Assembly (NCBI RefSeq): GCF_900215375.1
Contig: NZ_OBEF01000001.1
Coordinates: forward strand, 406,167 to 470,166
Source of the DNA: Enterobacter sp. CC120223-11
GTDB lineage: Bacteria > Pseudomonadota > Gammaproteobacteria > Enterobacterales > Enterobacteriaceae
Direction of reading: 5' to 3'
Length of the DNA: 64,000 nucleotides
The stretch's first letter is position 1; each line of letters opens with the position of its first letter. A model generated the notes under the pieces. The model ran no database searches and was not told the origin of the DNA. It worked only from the letters and a program-made list of their open reading frames with translations. Positions 42,667 to 54,213 of the stretch are shown here, piece by piece. The translations under genes and the position numbers were made by a program.

Positions 42667-42921
42667 ATGGAAAAGAATAATGAAGTCATCCAGACCCATC
42701 CCCTCGTCGGATGGGACATCAGCACCGTAGACAGCTATGACGCGCTGATGCTGCGCCTGCACTACCAGAACCCCACACTTTCGAGTCATAACGAAGCAGA
42801 AATCGGCCAGACCTTATGGTTAACAACCGATGTGGCCCGCCAGTTTATTTCAATACTAGAAGCGGGCATCGCCAAAATTGAATCCGGCGATTTCCAGGAA
42901 AACGAGTATCGCAGGCATTAG
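42667..42921 (+). CDS. bssS: BssS, biofilm regulator (small cytosolic protein)
   Basis: An 84-residue protein: MEKNNEVIQTHPLVGWDIST and C-terminal SGDFQENEYRRH are identical or nearly so to E. coli BssS (YceP). In E. coli, bssS affects biofilm formation and indole/AI-2 responses, mechanism unknown. The second of two adjacent ATGs is used (family start). It shares the window with the curli regulator genes but is not linked to them. Confidence 0.93.
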   Translation: MEKNNEVIQTHPLVGWDISTVDSYDALMLRLHYQNPTLSSHNEAEIGQTLWLTTDVARQFISILEAGIAKIESGDFQENEYRRH

Positions 42922-42945
42922 CGCTTAATGCTTAAAATTTACTCA

Positions 42946-42972
42946 ACAGGCACCCGCGGGTGCCTTAATTAT
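42946..42972 (+). terminator. Palindrome after bssS, probable terminator
   Basis: AGGCACCCGCGGGTGCCT is a perfect 18-bp palindrome 26 bp after bssS, followed by TAATTATTTC. The T-tract is imperfect. Confidence 0.6.
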
Positions 42973-43039
42973 TTCTGCCTTGTCACGCAGAATCAGATTA
43001 ATTACCCTGCTAAATAAAGAACAGACCTGAGAGACACGC

Positions 43040-44158
43040 ATGAACTACGATTTAATTATTATCGGCAGCGGCTCTGTCGGTGCCGCCGCGGGTTTCTATG
43101 CCGCCCGCGCAGGGTTATCGGTTCTGATGACCGATGCTCACCTGCCGCCGCACAGCGAAGGCAGCCATCATGGCGACACGCGTTTGATTCGTCATGCCTA
43201 TGGCGAAGGGGAGAAATACGTCCCGATGGTGCTGCGTGCCCAAACGCTGTGGGACGAACTGGCAGAGCTCAGTGGCGAAGAGATTTTCGACAAGAGCGGC
43301 GTCGTTAACCTCGGGCCCGCGCATTCCACCTTTCTGAGCAACGTCGAGCAAAGCGCCCGCCAGTTCGGCCTGAACGTCGAAAAGCTTGATGCAAAAGCGC
43401 TCATGGCTCGCTGGCCTGAAATTCGCGTGCCGGACGATTATATCGGTCTGTTTGAACCCGCATCCGGCGTGCTGCGCAGTGAAAAGGCGGTGAAGGCCTG
43501 GATTGACCTTGCTCGTGAAGCGGGTTGCGCTCAGCTGTTTAACTGCCCTGTGACCGCCGTCCATCACCACGACGATGGCGTGACGGTAGAAACGGCCGAC
43601 GGCAGCTACACGGGCAAACGCCTGCTGGTGAGCGCCGGAACCTGGGTCACGAAGCTGCTGCCCGAGTTGCCCATTCAGCCCGTGCGAAAAGTATTTGCCT
43701 GGTTCCAGGCGGATGGCCGCTACAGCCGTAAAAACAACTTCCCGGCCTTTACCGGAGAGCTGCCAAACGGCGATCAGTATTACGGCTTTCCGGCGGAAGA
43801 CAACGAACTGAAAATCGGCAAGCATAACGGTGGTCAGCTGATTGACTCACCGGAACAGCGCAAACCGTTTGCAGCGGTGGCGAGTGATGGCTCCGAAGCG
43901 TTTAACTTTCTGCGCAGCGTTCTGCCAGGTATTGGCGGCTGTCTGCACGGTGCGTCCTGCACCTATGACAACTCCCCGGACGAAGATTTCATCATCGACA
44001 CCCTGCCCGGCCATGCATCGACGCTGGTCATTACCGGCCTGAGCGGACACGGCTTCAAGTTCGCTTCGGTACTGGGCGAGATTGCCGCTGATTTTGCCCA
44101 GGGTAAAACCCCGGCGTTCGATCTTTCTCCGTTCCGTCTGGCGCGTTTTAACGCATAA
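43040..44158 (+). CDS. solA: N-methyl-L-tryptophan oxidase
   Basis: A 372-residue FAD-dependent oxidase of the sarcosine oxidase family, same length as E. coli SolA (MTOX). The FAD motif [19 protein letters not shown] is at residues 7-25 and the covalent-flavin cysteine is Cys307 in [14 protein letters not shown]. It demethylates N-methyl amino acids giving formaldehyde and H2O2. It is followed by yceO. Confidence 0.95.
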   Translation: MNYDLIIIGSGSVGAAAGFYAARAGLSVLMTDAHLPPHSEGSHHGDTRLIRHAYGEGEKYVPMVLRAQTLWDELAELSGEEIFDKSGVVNLGPAHSTFLSNVEQSARQFGLNVEKLDAKALMARWPEIRVPDDYIGLFEPASGVLRSEKAVKAWIDLAREAGCAQLFNCPVTAVHHHDDGVTVETADGSYTGKRLLVSAGTWVTKLLPELPIQPVRKVFAWFQADGRYSRKNNFPAFTGELPNGDQYYGFPAEDNELKIGKHNGGQLIDSPEQRKPFAAVASDGSEAFNFLRSVLPGIGGCLHGASCTYDNSPDEDFIIDTLPGHASTLVITGLSGHGFKFASVLGEIAADFAQGKTPAFDLSPFRLARFNA

Positions 44159-44168
44159 CAGAGATAAA

Positions 44169-44193
44169 AAAGCCCGGCGCATTGCCGGGCTTC
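44169..44193 (-). terminator. trhO terminator, between solA and yceO
   Basis: On the minus strand AGCCCGGC-N5-GCCGGGCT is followed by TTTTTTATC. On the plus strand the tail is only TTCTGG, so it mainly serves the trhO transcript, which must cross yceO antisense to reach it. Confidence 0.75.
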
Positions 44194-44203
44194 TGGTAAC
44201 AAT

Positions 44204-44323
44204 ATGATGATCCAACGTGCCTATCATTATCTGGTGAACAACATCCGCGAGCACTTCGTGGTGTGGATTGTTCTGTGGCTGACGCTGGCCGCTATCGACC
44301 TGATTTACATCTTTTTTTACTGA
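44204..44323 (+). CDS. yceO: YceO, small inner-membrane protein
   Basis: A 39-residue protein: the start [18 protein letters not shown], then a single hydrophobic helix, ending IDLIYIFFY. The HYL(I/V)NNIREH core and DLIY(V/I)F end match E. coli YceO (46 residues), whose start is further upstream. Function unknown. It begins after the solA stop and its stop overlaps the 3' end of trhO on the other strand by 7 bp. E. coli has it in the same place. Confidence 0.8.
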   Translation: MMIQRAYHYLVNNIREHFVVWIVLWLTLAAIDLIYIFFY

Positions 44324-45375
44324 CCCTGTTCCGGGTCAGGAATGCCCAGACGCGTGTTCAGCTGGCCGCGAGACTTGTTGAAGATCTTGTTGCCGTTTTC
44401 GCGTCCTGCGCGACGGCGACGCTGTTCTTCCTCTGGCAGGTTGCGCTCTTCCTGACACAGTTCACTGCAGCAGCCACTGTATTTCTCCGCACATGCCGGG
44501 CACTGAATAAACAGCAGATGGCAACCGTCGTTCAGGCAATTGGTGTGCGTATCGCACGGGGTGCCACATTGATGACAGTGGGCAATCACGTCGTCGGAGA
44601 TGCGTTCGCCCATCCGCTCATCGAAGACAAAGTTTTTGCCGATAAAGCGCACCGGCAGACCTTGTTCACGCGCCCGACGGGCATACTCGATGATCCCACC
44701 TTCAATGTGCCAGACCTTGTTGAAGCCTTTGTGCTTCATAAAGGCGCTGGCCTTTTCGCAGCGAATGCCGCCGGTGCAGTACATGACGATTTTCTTGTCA
44801 CGGTACTCTTCCATCATTTCGACGGCTTTCGGCAACTGGTCGCGGAAAGTATCCGCCGGGATTTCCAGCGCATTCTCAAAATGCCCCACTTCGTATTCGT
44901 AGTGGTTACGCATGTCGATAAATACCGCGTCCGGGTCATCCAGCATCGCATTCACTTCTGCGGCTTTCAGGTAGTCGCCGACGTCGCTTGCGTCAAACGT
45001 CGGATCGTCGATGCCGTCCGCCACGATGCGCTCACGCACCTTCATGCGCAGCACCCAGAAGGATTTGCCGTCGTCGTCCAGCGCCACGTTCAAACGCAGA
45101 TTGTTCAGCGCCGGGTCGAAGGCGTACAGCACATCGCGGAAGGCTTCAAATTTGCTCTGCGGGACGCTGATTTGCGCGTTGATCCCTTCATGAGCGAGGT
45201 AAACACGGCCAAACACGCTGAGCGCAGAAAGCGCCTGATAGAGCGCATCGCGGGTCGCTTTAGGATCGGCAATGGTGAAATATTTGTAGAATGAGACTGT
45301 GGTGCGCGGCTCGGTTTCGGCCATTAACTGCGCTTTCAGCTGCTCATTCGAGATGCGGTTGTGCAACACTGGCAT
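44317..45375 (-). CDS. trhO: TrhO, tRNA uridine(34) hydroxylase (rhodanese family)
   Basis: A 352-residue protein (E. coli YceA/TrhO, 350) with an N-terminal acylphosphatase-like domain (about 20-110), a rhodanese domain (about 135-230) with active-site Cys200 in [11 protein letters not shown], and a Cys-rich C-terminal region ([15 protein letters not shown] and later CxxC pairs) likely to bind metal. It performs O2-dependent hydroxylation of U34 toward ho5U/cmo5U in tRNAs. Convergent with yceO; divergent from lpxL. Confidence 0.94.
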   Translation of the reverse strand: MPVLHNRISNEQLKAQLMAETEPRTTVSFYKYFTIADPKATRDALYQALSALSVFGRVYLAHEGINAQISVPQSKFEAFRDVLYAFDPALNNLRLNVALDDDGKSFWVLRMKVRERIVADGIDDPTFDASDVGDYLKAAEVNAMLDDPDAVFIDMRNHYEYEVGHFENALEIPADTFRDQLPKAVEMMEEYRDKKIVMYCTGGIRCEKASAFMKHKGFNKVWHIEGGIIEYARRAREQGLPVRFIGKNFVFDERMGERISDDVIAHCHQCGTPCDTHTNCLNDGCHLLFIQCPACAEKYSGCCSELCQEERNLPEEEQRRRRAGRENGNKIFNKSRGQLNTRLGIPDPEQGQ

Positions 45376-45592
45376 GGTGTGGTTCCTGCATTATCGATGA
45401 GAAATTTCGCGGCCCGCATGATATAGCATAACCTGCGAATTTACATCCCCACATTTTGCGCTACATTTCTCTCACCTTAAATGGACAGTTACATCAACAA
45501 CCGTACAAAAAACAGTCGCGCGTCCGACCTCGTTTGGGCAAGAGGGAAAAAAATGCGATAATAAACACGGTTGTCAAAATAACAGGAAAGAG

Positions 45593-46516
45593 ATGACGCA
45601 TTTACCTAAGTTCTCTACTGCGCTACTCCATCCCCGCCACTGGCTAAGCTGGCTGGGTGTCGGAGCTTTGTGGCTGCTGGTTCAACTTCCTTACCCGGTA
45701 CTTTACCGTCTCGGCACCTCACTTGGTCGCCTCTCGCTGCGTCTGATGAAGCGACGCTCCCACATCGCGTACCGCAATCTGGAACTCTGTTTTCCCGATA
45801 TGGACGAAAAAGTGCGCCACGACTGGGTCGTCAAAAACTTTGAGTCCGTCGGAATGGGTCTGATGGAAACCGGCATGGCCTGGTTCTGGTCAGACAAACG
45901 CATGGCACGCTGGAGCGAAGCCAGCGGCGTGGAGCACATCCGGGCGCTGGAAGCAGAGAACAAAGGCATTCTGCTGATCGGCATTCACTTCCTGACGCTG
46001 GAAATTGGGGCCCGCATGTTCGGCCTGCACGCCTCTCCGGGGATTGGCGTTTATCGCCCGAATGATAACCCGGTAATCGATCTGGTCCAGACCTGGGGCC
46101 GCATGCGCTCCAATAAAGACATGCTCGATCGCAAAGATTTGAAAGGGATGATTCGCTCCCTGAAGAATGGCGAAGTCATCTGGTACGCACCGGACCATGA
46201 CTACGGTCCTCAGGGCAGCGTGTTTGTCCCATTGTTTGGCGTGGATCAGGCGGCAACCACTTCTGGCACCTATACTCTGGCGCGCATGTCAAAAGCCTGT
46301 ATCGTGCCTTTCGTTCCCCGCCGCAAGCCTAACGGCAAAGGCTATGAGCTCATCATCCTTGAACCGGAATGCGCACCGCCGCTGGACGATGCTGAAACCA
46401 CCGCGGCCTGGATGAATAAAGTAATCGAGAAATGCATTCTCATGGCCCCAGAGCAGTATATGTGGCTGCACCGTCGCTTTAAAACGCGCCCGCAAGGCAT
46501 GCCTTCGCGTTACTGA
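45593..46516 (+). CDS. lpxL: Lauroyltransferase of lipid A synthesis LpxL (HtrB)
   Basis: A 307-residue membrane-anchored acyltransferase (E. coli 306). One N-terminal membrane segment (about 20-38) precedes the HX4E catalytic pair, His132 to Glu137 (HFLTLE). [26 protein letters not shown] and the C-terminal [11 protein letters not shown] are conserved. It adds laurate from ACP to Kdo2-lipid IVA. A clear terminator follows. Confidence 0.96.
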   Translation: MTHLPKFSTALLHPRHWLSWLGVGALWLLVQLPYPVLYRLGTSLGRLSLRLMKRRSHIAYRNLELCFPDMDEKVRHDWVVKNFESVGMGLMETGMAWFWSDKRMARWSEASGVEHIRALEAENKGILLIGIHFLTLEIGARMFGLHASPGIGVYRPNDNPVIDLVQTWGRMRSNKDMLDRKDLKGMIRSLKNGEVIWYAPDHDYGPQGSVFVPLFGVDQAATTSGTYTLARMSKACIVPFVPRRKPNGKGYELIILEPECAPPLDDAETTAAWMNKVIEKCILMAPEQYMWLHRRFKTRPQGMPSRY

Positions 46517-46519
46517 TCT

Positions 46520-46542
46520 CAAGCCCCGAACCGGGGCTTTTT
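46520..46542 (+). terminator. lpxL terminator
   Basis: AGCCCCG-AAC-CGGGGCT followed by TTTTTC, 6 bp after the stop. Confidence 0.9.
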
Positions 46543-46660
46543 CTTTGCCTTTTTCTTCTCTGGTTCATCGCTGCGGATTGCAGTCATGATTTAGCAAGCG
46601 CATAATTAGCCTGCTTATCATCTCTTTTTCGACTGACCTTGCGCCACAACGCGGAACCCT

Positions 46661-47914
46661 ATGCTCGCCTCAGATGCCCCCATAAACTGGAAACGGAATC
46701 TCACCATTGCCTGGATTGGCTGTTTTCTTACCGGCGCCGCCTTCAGCCTGGTGATGCCCTTCCTGCCCCTCTACGTTGAACAGCTTGGCGTTGCTGGCCA
46801 CGGCGCGCTGAACATGTGGTCCGGACTGGTTTTCAGCATCACCTTCCTGTTTTCAGCCATAGCCTCACCGTTCTGGGGCAGTCTTGCGGACCGTAAAGGC
46901 CGCAAGATAATGCTGCTGCGTTCAGCGCTCGGGATGTCGATAGTGATGGTGATGATGGGCCTGGCGCAGAATATTTGGCAATTTCTGGTTCTGCGGGCAT
47001 TGCTCGGGCTGCTCGGCGGCTTTGTGCCCAACGCCAATGCGCTTATCGCGACACAAATCCCCCGCCACAAAAGCGGCTGGGCGCTGGGAACCCTTTCGAC
47101 CGGTGCCGTCAGTGGCGCTCTGCTCGGCCCGTTGGCTGGCGGTTTGCTGGCAGACAGCTACGGCCTGCGTCCTGTATTCTTTATGACGGCAAGCGTCCTG
47201 TTTCTGTGCTTTGTACTCACGCTGTTTCTGATTCGCGAGCAGTTCGAGCCAGTAGCCAAGAAAGAGATGCTACATGCCAGGGACGTCATTGCGTCGCTGA
47301 AAAGCCCGAAACTGGTGCTGAGCCTGTTTGTCACCACCCTGATTATTCAGGTCGCCACAGGCTCGATAGCCCCTATTCTGACGCTTTATGTCCGCGAACT
47401 GGCCGGTAACGTCAGTAATATCGCGTTTATCAGCGGTATGATTGCGTCTGTCCCCGGCGTTGCGGCGCTGATGAGCGCCCCGCGGCTGGGCAAGCTCGGC
47501 GACAGAATCGGCCCGGAAAAAATCCTGATAGCCGCGCTGGTCATTTCCGTTTTGTTGCTCATTCCCATGGCGTTCGTGCAGTCGCCGTGGCAGCTTGGCC
47601 TGCTGCGCTTCCTGCTCGGCGCGGCCGATGGTGCGCTGCTCCCCGCCGTGCAGACACTGCTGGTTTACAACTCCACTAACCAGATTGCCGGGCGCATCTT
47701 CAGCTACAACCAGTCGTTTCGTGATATTGGCAACGTCACCGGACCGCTGATTGGCGCGTCGGTTTCCGCCAGCTACGGCTTTCGTACGGTCTTTTTCGTT
47801 ACCGCAGGTGTGGTGCTGTTCAACGCCATCTATACGGGCTTCAGCCTGCGCCGCACGCGGCAGGCACTGGGTTCCTCTGCGGAAAGTGACGAAGAGCGCC
47901 AGGCGGTCAGTTAA
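46661..47914 (+). CDS. mdtG: MdtG, MFS efflux transporter
   Basis: A 417-residue major-facilitator protein, 12 helices (E. coli MdtG, about 408). The motif [19 protein letters not shown] follows helix 2, and [21 protein letters not shown] is conserved. In E. coli it confers fosfomycin and deoxycholate resistance and is regulated by MarA/SoxS/Rob. A mar-box could not be assigned here. Confidence 0.93.
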   Translation: MLASDAPINWKRNLTIAWIGCFLTGAAFSLVMPFLPLYVEQLGVAGHGALNMWSGLVFSITFLFSAIASPFWGSLADRKGRKIMLLRSALGMSIVMVMMGLAQNIWQFLVLRALLGLLGGFVPNANALIATQIPRHKSGWALGTLSTGAVSGALLGPLAGGLLADSYGLRPVFFMTASVLFLCFVLTLFLIREQFEPVAKKEMLHARDVIASLKSPKLVLSLFVTTLIIQVATGSIAPILTLYVRELAGNVSNIAFISGMIASVPGVAALMSAPRLGKLGDRIGPEKILIAALVISVLLLIPMAFVQSPWQLGLLRFLLGAADGALLPAVQTLLVYNSTNQIAGRIFSYNQSFRDIGNVTGPLIGASVSASYGFRTVFFVTAGVVLFNAIYTGFSLRRTRQALGSSAESDEERQAVS

Positions 47915-48007
47915 TCCATCCGAATGATTTTTGGCCGGTCGTCCTTGCGAAACCGGATCTTCGTCTATTCTTTCGAAGAAACCACATCAACCCGCAGGGA
48001 GAATGAG

Positions 48008-48382
48008 ATGACCATGTATGCCACGCTCGACGAAGCTATTGATGCGGCACGCGAAGAGTTTATCGCCAACAGCCCCAACGCCGGAGAGGATGAGCTCTCC
48101 GTTCAGCAGCTGAACCTCCAGAAATACATCCTTCAGGATGGCGACATCATGTGGCAGGCGGAGTTTTTTGCCGATGAGGGGGAAGAAGGCGAATGCCTGC
48201 CGATGGTAAGCGGTGAAGGCGCGCAAAGCGTGTTTGACGGGGACTTCGATGAGATCGAATTAACCCAGGAGTGGATTGAAGAAAACACGCTGCACGAATG
48301 GGATGAAGGCGAGTTTCAGCTTGAGCCGCCGCTGGACACCGAAGAGGGTCAGACGGCAGCCGACGAGTGGGATGAACGCTGA
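48008..48382 (+). CDS. msyB: MsyB, acidic protein
   Basis: A very acidic 124-residue protein, same length as E. coli MsyB: MTMYATLDEAIDAAREEF at the start, DGDIMWQAEFFADEGEEGEC in the middle and TLHEWDEGEFQLEPPLDTEE at the end. In E. coli extra copies suppress secretion defects of secY and secA mutants; the mechanism is unknown. The ATG at 48008 was chosen from homology. It abuts the convergent yceK. Confidence 0.93.
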   Translation: MTMYATLDEAIDAAREEFIANSPNAGEDELSVQQLNLQKYILQDGDIMWQAEFFADEGEEGECLPMVSGEGAQSVFDGDFDEIELTQEWIEENTLHEWDEGEFQLEPPLDTEEGQTAADEWDER

Positions 48383-48625
48383 TTATTCATAAGGGCCGTG
48401 GTGTGCATCAATCGGCAGCAGCAGGGTGTCAAAAACCAGCGAGAACGGCAGATCGAGAATGGTGATATAGCGCCATGCCGAATCGCGGACGTCCCACTGA
48501 ACGCCCGGGTAATACTGATTGCCGTGCCCCTGCCCCGGAATGGTCCGGCTGATAATGCTACCGCAGCCGCTCAGCAGCATCGCCATTACGCCGATCATCG
48601 CGACCTTCATTACCCTGTTTTTCAT
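48383..48625 (-). CDS. yceK: YceK family lipoprotein (DUF1375)
   Basis: An 80-residue lipoprotein. The signal peptide ends LLSGC, then GSIISRTIPGQGHGNQYYPG and the C-terminus LLLPIDAHHGPYE follow, nearly identical to E. coli YceK (75). Start: ATG at 48623-48625 has an AGGTGA ribosome binding site 4-5 bases before it; an internal ATG five codons later gives the E. coli length. It lies after opgH with a terminator between and ends directly against msyB. Confidence 0.9.
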   Translation of the reverse strand: MKNRVMKVAMIGVMAMLLSGCGSIISRTIPGQGHGNQYYPGVQWDVRDSAWRYITILDLPFSLVFDTLLLPIDAHHGPYE

Positions 48626-48637
48626 CTTCACCTCAGA

Positions 48638-48670
48638 TAAAAAAATACCGGCCAACTGACCGGTATTTTA
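48638..48670 (-). terminator. opgGH terminator
   Basis: On the minus strand AAAATACCGG-N8-CCGGTATTTT is followed by TTTATC. It lies 23 bp beyond the opgH stop and 13 bp before the yceK start. Confidence 0.88.
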
Positions 48671-48692
48671 CTTTTTAGACGTCTTCTGACCG

Positions 48693-51224
48693 TTATGCTT
48701 TCGCTTTCAACGCCAGCGGATTGAGCTTAATCGCCGAATAGTGGCTCACCCAGGAGGAGTATTTCTCCGGAGAGGACCAGACGCGATAGTGCATACGCGC
48801 CATGGTCATCGGGTCGCTCAGCAGCACCAGGCGACGGTCGCGGGTCAGCTTGTCCGGCGTTTCGTTCAGCGCCTGTTCGACGTGGCGATCGCGGGCAATC
48901 TCCAGCACCTTACTCTCACGGTGACGCGCCGTTGCCATCGCGGTGGCCAGGGCGTTAAAGGACGGGTTGAAGACCGCATGCATAAAGCCATCGTTCAGCG
49001 TTCGGGCGCGGTTCAGCTCCACAAAGCGGTCGGTATCCTTCAGCACCTGCGGCGTGTCGTACTCTTCCGGGATCAGGAACAGCTTCGCACGCTTGCTGCG
49101 CAGACCGACCGTTGAACGGCTGGAAATCGCCGACACAAACGGGGAGAGGATCAGCGAGAAGACAATCGGTGCCAGCCAGAACAGGAAGCGCAGATCCAGC
49201 CACGCCATCCCCACTGCCCACACCAGGCCGAGCAGCATCTGAGAGCCATGACGCATGAACGCTTCACTCCACGGCGTGGAGTCATCGTCACGCTGCGGTG
49301 AGTTCCAGACCACTTCCCAGCCCAGGAACGCGCTGACCACAAACACGGTGTGGAACAGCATACGTACCGGCGCCAGCAGCACAGAGAACAGCACTTCAAG
49401 CAGCAGGGAGAGCGTCACGCGGATGAAACCACCGTACTCTTTCGGCCCTTTGCACCAGATGAGGATGATACTCAGCAGCTTAGGCAGGAACAGCAGCACC
49501 ATGGTCGAGGCGAACAGCATGATTGCCAGCTCTGGACGCCACTGCGGCCACACCGGGAACAGCTGACGCGGCTGCAGGAAGTACTGCGGCTCGGTGAGCG
49601 CATGCACAACCTGAAGCGCGGTGGATAACGCCAGGAACATAAACCAGAGCGGTGCCGACAGGTAGGACATCACGCCCGTCAGGAACACGGCACGGTGAAC
49701 CGGGTGCATGCCTTTCACCAGGAACAGGCGGAAGTTCATCAGGTTACCCTGACACCAGCGGCGGTCGCGCTTCAGCTCATCCAGCAGGTTCGGCGGCAGC
49801 TCTTCATAAGAGCCCGGCAAATCGTAGGCAATCCACACGCCCCAGCCTGCACGACGCATCAGCGCCGCTTCGACGAAGTCATGAGAAAGAATAGAGCCTG
49901 CGAAGTTACCTTCACCCGGCAGCGGCGCCAGCGCACAGTGCTCGATGAATGGCTTCACGCGGATAATGGCGTTGTGACCCCAGTAGTGCGATTCACCCAG
50001 CTGCCAGAAGTGCAGGCCTGCGGTAAACAACGGGCCGTAAACGCGGGTGGCAAACTGCTGACAGCGCGCATACAGCGTGTCCATGCCGGACGCTTTTGGC
50101 GAAGACTGAATGATACCCGCATTCGGGTTGGCTTCCATCAGACGCACCAGGCCGCACAGGCAGTCACCGGACATCACGGAGTCCGCATCCAGCACCACCA
50201 TGTAGCTGTACTGATTGCCCCAGCGACGGCAGAAGTCATCGATGTTACCGCTTTTACGCTTCACGCGACGACGACGACGACGGTAGAAGATCTGCCCTTC
50301 ACCCTGCACTTCCGCAATCAGCTCCATCCAGGCTTTCTGCTCCCGCATGCAGATATCCGCATCGTAGCTGTCGCTCAGGATGTAGACGTCAAAGTGCTCC
50401 TTGTTGCCGGTGGCTTTCACCGACTCCCAGGTAGCACGCAGGCCCGCGAATACGCGGTCCACGTCTTCATTACAGATAGGCATGATTAGCGCGGTGCGGT
50501 GTTCAGGATTCAGCGCCTCGTCACCGACGGTCGACGCAGAAATACTGTATTTATCGCGGCCAATCAGCAATTGCAGGAAGCCCATCAGCGCGGTCCAGAA
50601 GCCGGCGGAAACCCAGCAGAACAGGACAGCAAACAGAATCAGGATCCCCGTTTGCAGCACGTAAGGCAGCAGCTGCATAAAGGAAACCCACAGATCCTGC
50701 CCGCGCATGTCCAGCGGGTTGATCAGCGCCCAGCCCTGATACGGCAGAATGGTCTTCATGTACCAGGTCGCGACCACGGTTTGCGCCAGGGTCAGCAGCA
50801 GAAGGATGTAACGTCGGATGGTGCCGACGGTACGCCATTTGGCTTCATGCTCGCGCTCTTCCTGGGTCAGACGGGCCAGATAGCGCGGCTGTACGTCGCG
50901 CCCAAGCATTCTGTCCCAGAAGCGGCCAATTGGGTTGGTGCGCCACGGGTCGGGGAACATCGAAGAACGCGTAGCTTTTGGCATTGCCTCCAGCTGGGTG
51001 CGCCCCTCATCGTCTTTAATAAGCTGCCCTTCTGCCAGCGAGTCCGGCCACGCCTGCTCAAGACGTGCCTTTACAGAGCCGAGCGGTGAATCATCTTCAC
51101 GCGCAATTGGCGTCTGCTCCGCATCCAGCGCCTGGTGCAGGGCACGAAAATCGCTGGTCGGCAATGCTGCTTTCTCAGCATCTGAGAGCGGCATGGCATT
51201 GATATACTCGTTTATCTTATTCAT
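48693..51224 (-). CDS. mdoH: Glucans biosynthesis glucosyltransferase OpgH (MdoH)
   Basis: An 843-residue inner-membrane glucosyltransferase (E. coli 847). It has a cytoplasmic N-terminus, about eight membrane helices, and a central GT2 domain (about 245-510) with [19 protein letters not shown] and the Q/R-RRW-type DRRWCQGNL. It polymerises and exports beta-1,2-glucan backbone for osmoregulated periplasmic glucans, and in E. coli also senses UDP-glucose and slows FtsZ assembly through the N-terminus. It overlaps opgG by 8 bp. Confidence 0.97.
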   Translation of the reverse strand: MNKINEYINAMPLSDAEKAALPTSDFRALHQALDAEQTPIAREDDSPLGSVKARLEQAWPDSLAEGQLIKDDEGRTQLEAMPKATRSSMFPDPWRTNPIGRFWDRMLGRDVQPRYLARLTQEEREHEAKWRTVGTIRRYILLLLTLAQTVVATWYMKTILPYQGWALINPLDMRGQDLWVSFMQLLPYVLQTGILILFAVLFCWVSAGFWTALMGFLQLLIGRDKYSISASTVGDEALNPEHRTALIMPICNEDVDRVFAGLRATWESVKATGNKEHFDVYILSDSYDADICMREQKAWMELIAEVQGEGQIFYRRRRRRVKRKSGNIDDFCRRWGNQYSYMVVLDADSVMSGDCLCGLVRLMEANPNAGIIQSSPKASGMDTLYARCQQFATRVYGPLFTAGLHFWQLGESHYWGHNAIIRVKPFIEHCALAPLPGEGNFAGSILSHDFVEAALMRRAGWGVWIAYDLPGSYEELPPNLLDELKRDRRWCQGNLMNFRLFLVKGMHPVHRAVFLTGVMSYLSAPLWFMFLALSTALQVVHALTEPQYFLQPRQLFPVWPQWRPELAIMLFASTMVLLFLPKLLSIILIWCKGPKEYGGFIRVTLSLLLEVLFSVLLAPVRMLFHTVFVVSAFLGWEVVWNSPQRDDDSTPWSEAFMRHGSQMLLGLVWAVGMAWLDLRFLFWLAPIVFSLILSPFVSAISSRSTVGLRSKRAKLFLIPEEYDTPQVLKDTDRFVELNRARTLNDGFMHAVFNPSFNALATAMATARHRESKVLEIARDRHVEQALNETPDKLTRDRRLVLLSDPMTMARMHYRVWSSPEKYSSWVSHYSAIKLNPLALKAKA

Positions 51225-52752
51225 TGGCAGGTAGCTGATAGCTCCAGGTTTCGCTCAGCGTCTGATCGCCATTGACCAGCGCCGCACGCATGTCGGTCGT
51301 TTTCTTCACGTCTTTGACTTTCACACGCATCGTCAGGCGCCAGCCTTTAGTGATCGGGTTATAGCGAACGTTGCTGTCCACGATTTCCCCGTTATCGCCA
51401 ATGCTGGTCTGCGCCGTCACCGGCGTGTCCTGCGGCATTTTTTTCATGTCTGCGCCGGTGAAATCAACCACAAACGCGGTAGTCCCATCTGGCTGACGGA
51501 TCAGGTTCGATTGCTTCACGTCACCCGTTGAGCGACGCGTCTGCATGACATACGCGCTGTCCGGCGCGTGCAGCTTATCTTCATCACGGCTGAAGGTGAT
51601 GCTGTAGCTGTAGTTCATCTCTTTCCCGGCTTCCGGCAGCTGATCCGGCGTCCAGTAAGCGACGATGTTGTCATTGGTTTCATCGTTGGTTGGAATTTCC
51701 ACCAGTTCGATTTTACCTTTGCCCCAGTCGCCTTTCGGGGTGATCCACGCGCTTGGGCGCAGGTCATAACGATCGTCGAGATCTTCATAGCGAGAGAACT
51801 GACGACCGCGCTGCAGCAGACCGAAGCCCTGCGGGTTCTCGGTTGCATAGCTGCTGACGGCCAGGTGTTTCGGGTTGTTCAGCGGACGCCAGATCCACTC
51901 TCCGTTGCCAGCCAGAATCGACAGGCCGTTGGAGTCATGCAGCTCCGGACGGAAGTTGGTGGTTGGCGATGGCTGGTTCGGCCCGAACAGGAACATGCTG
52001 GTCAACGGCGCGACGCCCAGTTTGCCCACTTTATCGCGCAGATAAACTTTGGACTGCACATCAACGACGGTATCGCGGCCTGGCATCACCACAAAGCGGT
52101 ATGCGCCGGTCGCACGAGGGGAATCCAGCAGTGCATAAATAGTCAGGCGCTTATCGGTAGGTTTTGGATGTTCAATCCAGAACGTACGGAAACGCGGGAA
52201 CTCTTCACCGGAAGGCAACGCGGTGTCGATAGCAAGGCCACGGGCGGACAGACCATAGGTCTGGCCCTGACCGAGAACGCGGAAATAGCTGGCTCCGAGC
52301 ATGCTGACGATTTCGTCGTTTTTATCTTTGCTGTTGATCGGATACAGCACTTTGAACCCGGCAAAACCCAGATCCTTGACGGTGTCTTTATCGTGCTGAA
52401 CATTGCCAAAATTGAAGTAGTCCGGGCTGTATTTGATTTTCTTAACCGAGGTGGCAGTCACTTCGTTGATGGCTACCGGCGTATCGAAATACATTCCCTG
52501 ATGATAGAACTCGAGCTTGAAAGGTGTCTTAGTCTTGCTCCAGTAAGCTTTATCATGATTGAACTGAATTTGCTGATAGTCCGCGTATTTCATGTCGCGG
52601 AAAACAGAGGGCAGGTTACTTTTTGGGGCTTCGTAGCCCTTGCCGGCGAGTGCTTTCGCTTCCTTCGCGACATCGTCAATACTGAACGCCCATGCAGATG
52701 AAGTACACAGGGACAACATTACGGCTGCGCCTAACCAACGCAGTTTCATCAT
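51217..52752 (-). CDS. mdoG: Glucans biosynthesis protein OpgG (MdoG)
   Basis: A 511-residue periplasmic protein, same length as E. coli OpgG. Its signal peptide ([20 protein letters not shown], cleaved after WA at about residue 22) is followed by [19 protein letters not shown] and conserved sequence to [11 protein letters not shown]. It branches or folds the glucan made by OpgH. The family start is at 52752; an ATG six codons earlier (52770) is possible and is followed by MKNKPQ. It is divergent from opgC. Confidence 0.95.
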   Translation of the reverse strand: MMKLRWLGAAVMLSLCTSSAWAFSIDDVAKEAKALAGKGYEAPKSNLPSVFRDMKYADYQQIQFNHDKAYWSKTKTPFKLEFYHQGMYFDTPVAINEVTATSVKKIKYSPDYFNFGNVQHDKDTVKDLGFAGFKVLYPINSKDKNDEIVSMLGASYFRVLGQGQTYGLSARGLAIDTALPSGEEFPRFRTFWIEHPKPTDKRLTIYALLDSPRATGAYRFVVMPGRDTVVDVQSKVYLRDKVGKLGVAPLTSMFLFGPNQPSPTTNFRPELHDSNGLSILAGNGEWIWRPLNNPKHLAVSSYATENPQGFGLLQRGRQFSRYEDLDDRYDLRPSAWITPKGDWGKGKIELVEIPTNDETNDNIVAYWTPDQLPEAGKEMNYSYSITFSRDEDKLHAPDSAYVMQTRRSTGDVKQSNLIRQPDGTTAFVVDFTGADMKKMPQDTPVTAQTSIGDNGEIVDSNVRYNPITKGWRLTMRVKVKDVKKTTDMRAALVNGDQTLSETWSYQLPANE

Positions 52753-53021
52753 CTGTGGTTTATTTTTCATAATTAGTAAGCACTTCCCCCTTTGTGTGCT
52801 TAAATCGATCCGATCCATTTTACTGGAAACTCAGGCAATCCGACAACATAATCCCCATTTTGTTCGGCTCAAAGGCCTATGGATTAAACAGCCTGCCGCT
52901 TCTGTCTTATTTTTACGCATAACTCTTAAAGACAGGTTCCCGGACTTGGTGTAGGGTTGCTCGAATTTAGCCGTTATTGCCCTGTCCGATAAGACGATTA
53001 GTCTGAGATTTCATTGACTTT
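52753..53021. other. opgG/opgC divergent intergenic region
   Basis: A 269-bp gap holding the promoters of opgGH (known to respond to low osmolarity in E. coli) and of opgC. No individual promoter was assigned and no further gene is apparent. Confidence 0.5.
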
Positions 53022-54179
53022 ATGAATAATGTACCGACACAACGTGAATATTTTCTCGACTCCATCCGCGCCTGGCTGATGCTGCTCGGGATCCCTTTCC
53101 ACATTTCACTGATCTATTCCAGCCACACCTGGCATGTGAACAGCCTCGAACCTTCGTGGTGGCTAACGCTGTTCAACGATTTTATTCACTCCTTCCGCAT
53201 GCAGGTCTTCTTCGTTATTTCTGGGTATTTTTCCTACATGCTGTTTTTACGCTATCCGATGAAGAAGTGGTGGACGGTGCGCGTTGAACGCGTTGGCATC
53301 CCGATGCTGACCGCTATTCCGCTGCTGACGCTGCCGCAGTTTCTGATGCTCCAGCACGTCAAAGGCAAGACGGAAAGCTGGCATACCCTCACCGGTTACC
53401 AGAAGTACAATACGTTGGCCTGGGAGCTGATTTCGCACCTGTGGTTCCTGTTGGTACTGGTGGTCCTGACCACGCTTGGCCTGGCGCTGTTCCACTGGAT
53501 CAAAAAGCGCCAGCAGGCGGCGATTGTTGCCTTCTTCCGCAACGTCACCATGGGTCAGTTGACCGGGCTTTTCCTGATGCTGGGCATCGTCTACGCCATC
53601 ATCCGCCGAACGCTTTTCATCGTCTATCCCCCCATCCTGAGCGACGGCCTGTTCAACTTTGTAGTGATGCAGACGCTGTTCTATCTGCCGTTCTTTATTC
53701 TCGGCGCACAGGCCTTCGTCAACCCGCGCCTGAAAGAACTGTTTACGACACCTTCCCCGTGGTGCATGGCGGGCGCGCTGCTCGGCTTCATTGCCTACCG
53801 CCTCAACCAGCATTACGGCTCGGGCGATGCCTGGATGTATGAAACCGAATATGTGATAACCATGGTACTGGGACTGTGGATGGTGAACGTTGTCTTCGCC
53901 TTCGGCCACCGGATGCTGAACTTCAAATCCAGCCGGGTGACCTACTTCGTTAACGCTTCGCTGTTCATCTACCTGGTGCACCATCCGTTGACGCTGCTCT
54001 ATGGCGCGTGGATTGCCCCGGTTATCCACTCAAATGCGCTTGGCTTCATTACCGGCCTGGTGTTCGTGGTTGGCATCGCCGTTATCCTTTATGAATTGCA
54101 TCTGCGCGTGCCGCTGTTGCGCTTCCTCTTTTCCGGCAAGCCGCAGACGCCGCAAAATAAGCCACAGGCTGCCGCATAA
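53022..54179 (+). CDS. mdoC: Glucans biosynthesis protein OpgC (MdoC)
   Basis: A 385-residue polytopic membrane acyltransferase (acyltransferase-3 family, about 10 helices), same length as E. coli Opg[21 protein letters not shown] at the N-terminus is the conserved substrate region, and [16 protein letters not shown] and [17 protein letters not shown] follow. It adds succinyl groups to periplasmic glucans. It is divergent from opgGH and convergent with clsC. Confidence 0.96.
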   Translation: MNNVPTQREYFLDSIRAWLMLLGIPFHISLIYSSHTWHVNSLEPSWWLTLFNDFIHSFRMQVFFVISGYFSYMLFLRYPMKKWWTVRVERVGIPMLTAIPLLTLPQFLMLQHVKGKTESWHTLTGYQKYNTLAWELISHLWFLLVLVVLTTLGLALFHWIKKRQQAAIVAFFRNVTMGQLTGLFLMLGIVYAIIRRTLFIVYPPILSDGLFNFVVMQTLFYLPFFILGAQAFVNPRLKELFTTPSPWCMAGALLGFIAYRLNQHYGSGDAWMYETEYVITMVLGLWMVNVVFAFGHRMLNFKSSRVTYFVNASLFIYLVHHPLTLLYGAWIAPVIHSNALGFITGLVFVVGIAVILYELHLRVPLLRFLFSGKPQTPQNKPQAAA

Positions 54180-54213
54180 TCCCTTCTGGCCAGGTTGTTG
54201 CAGGACAGCCTGG

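Noticed and set aside
44263..45294. A 343-codon open frame antisense to trhO
   Set aside because: Complement-strand shadow of a conserved gene with GC-rich third positions; no motif, start site or family likeness.
51568..52701. A 377-codon open frame antisense to opgG
   Set aside because: Shadow of opgG with no ribosome binding site or domain; the opgG frame is conserved end to end.
53247..54029. A 260-codon open frame antisense to opgC
   Set aside because: Charged, repetitive translation is the complement of membrane helices; no independent support.
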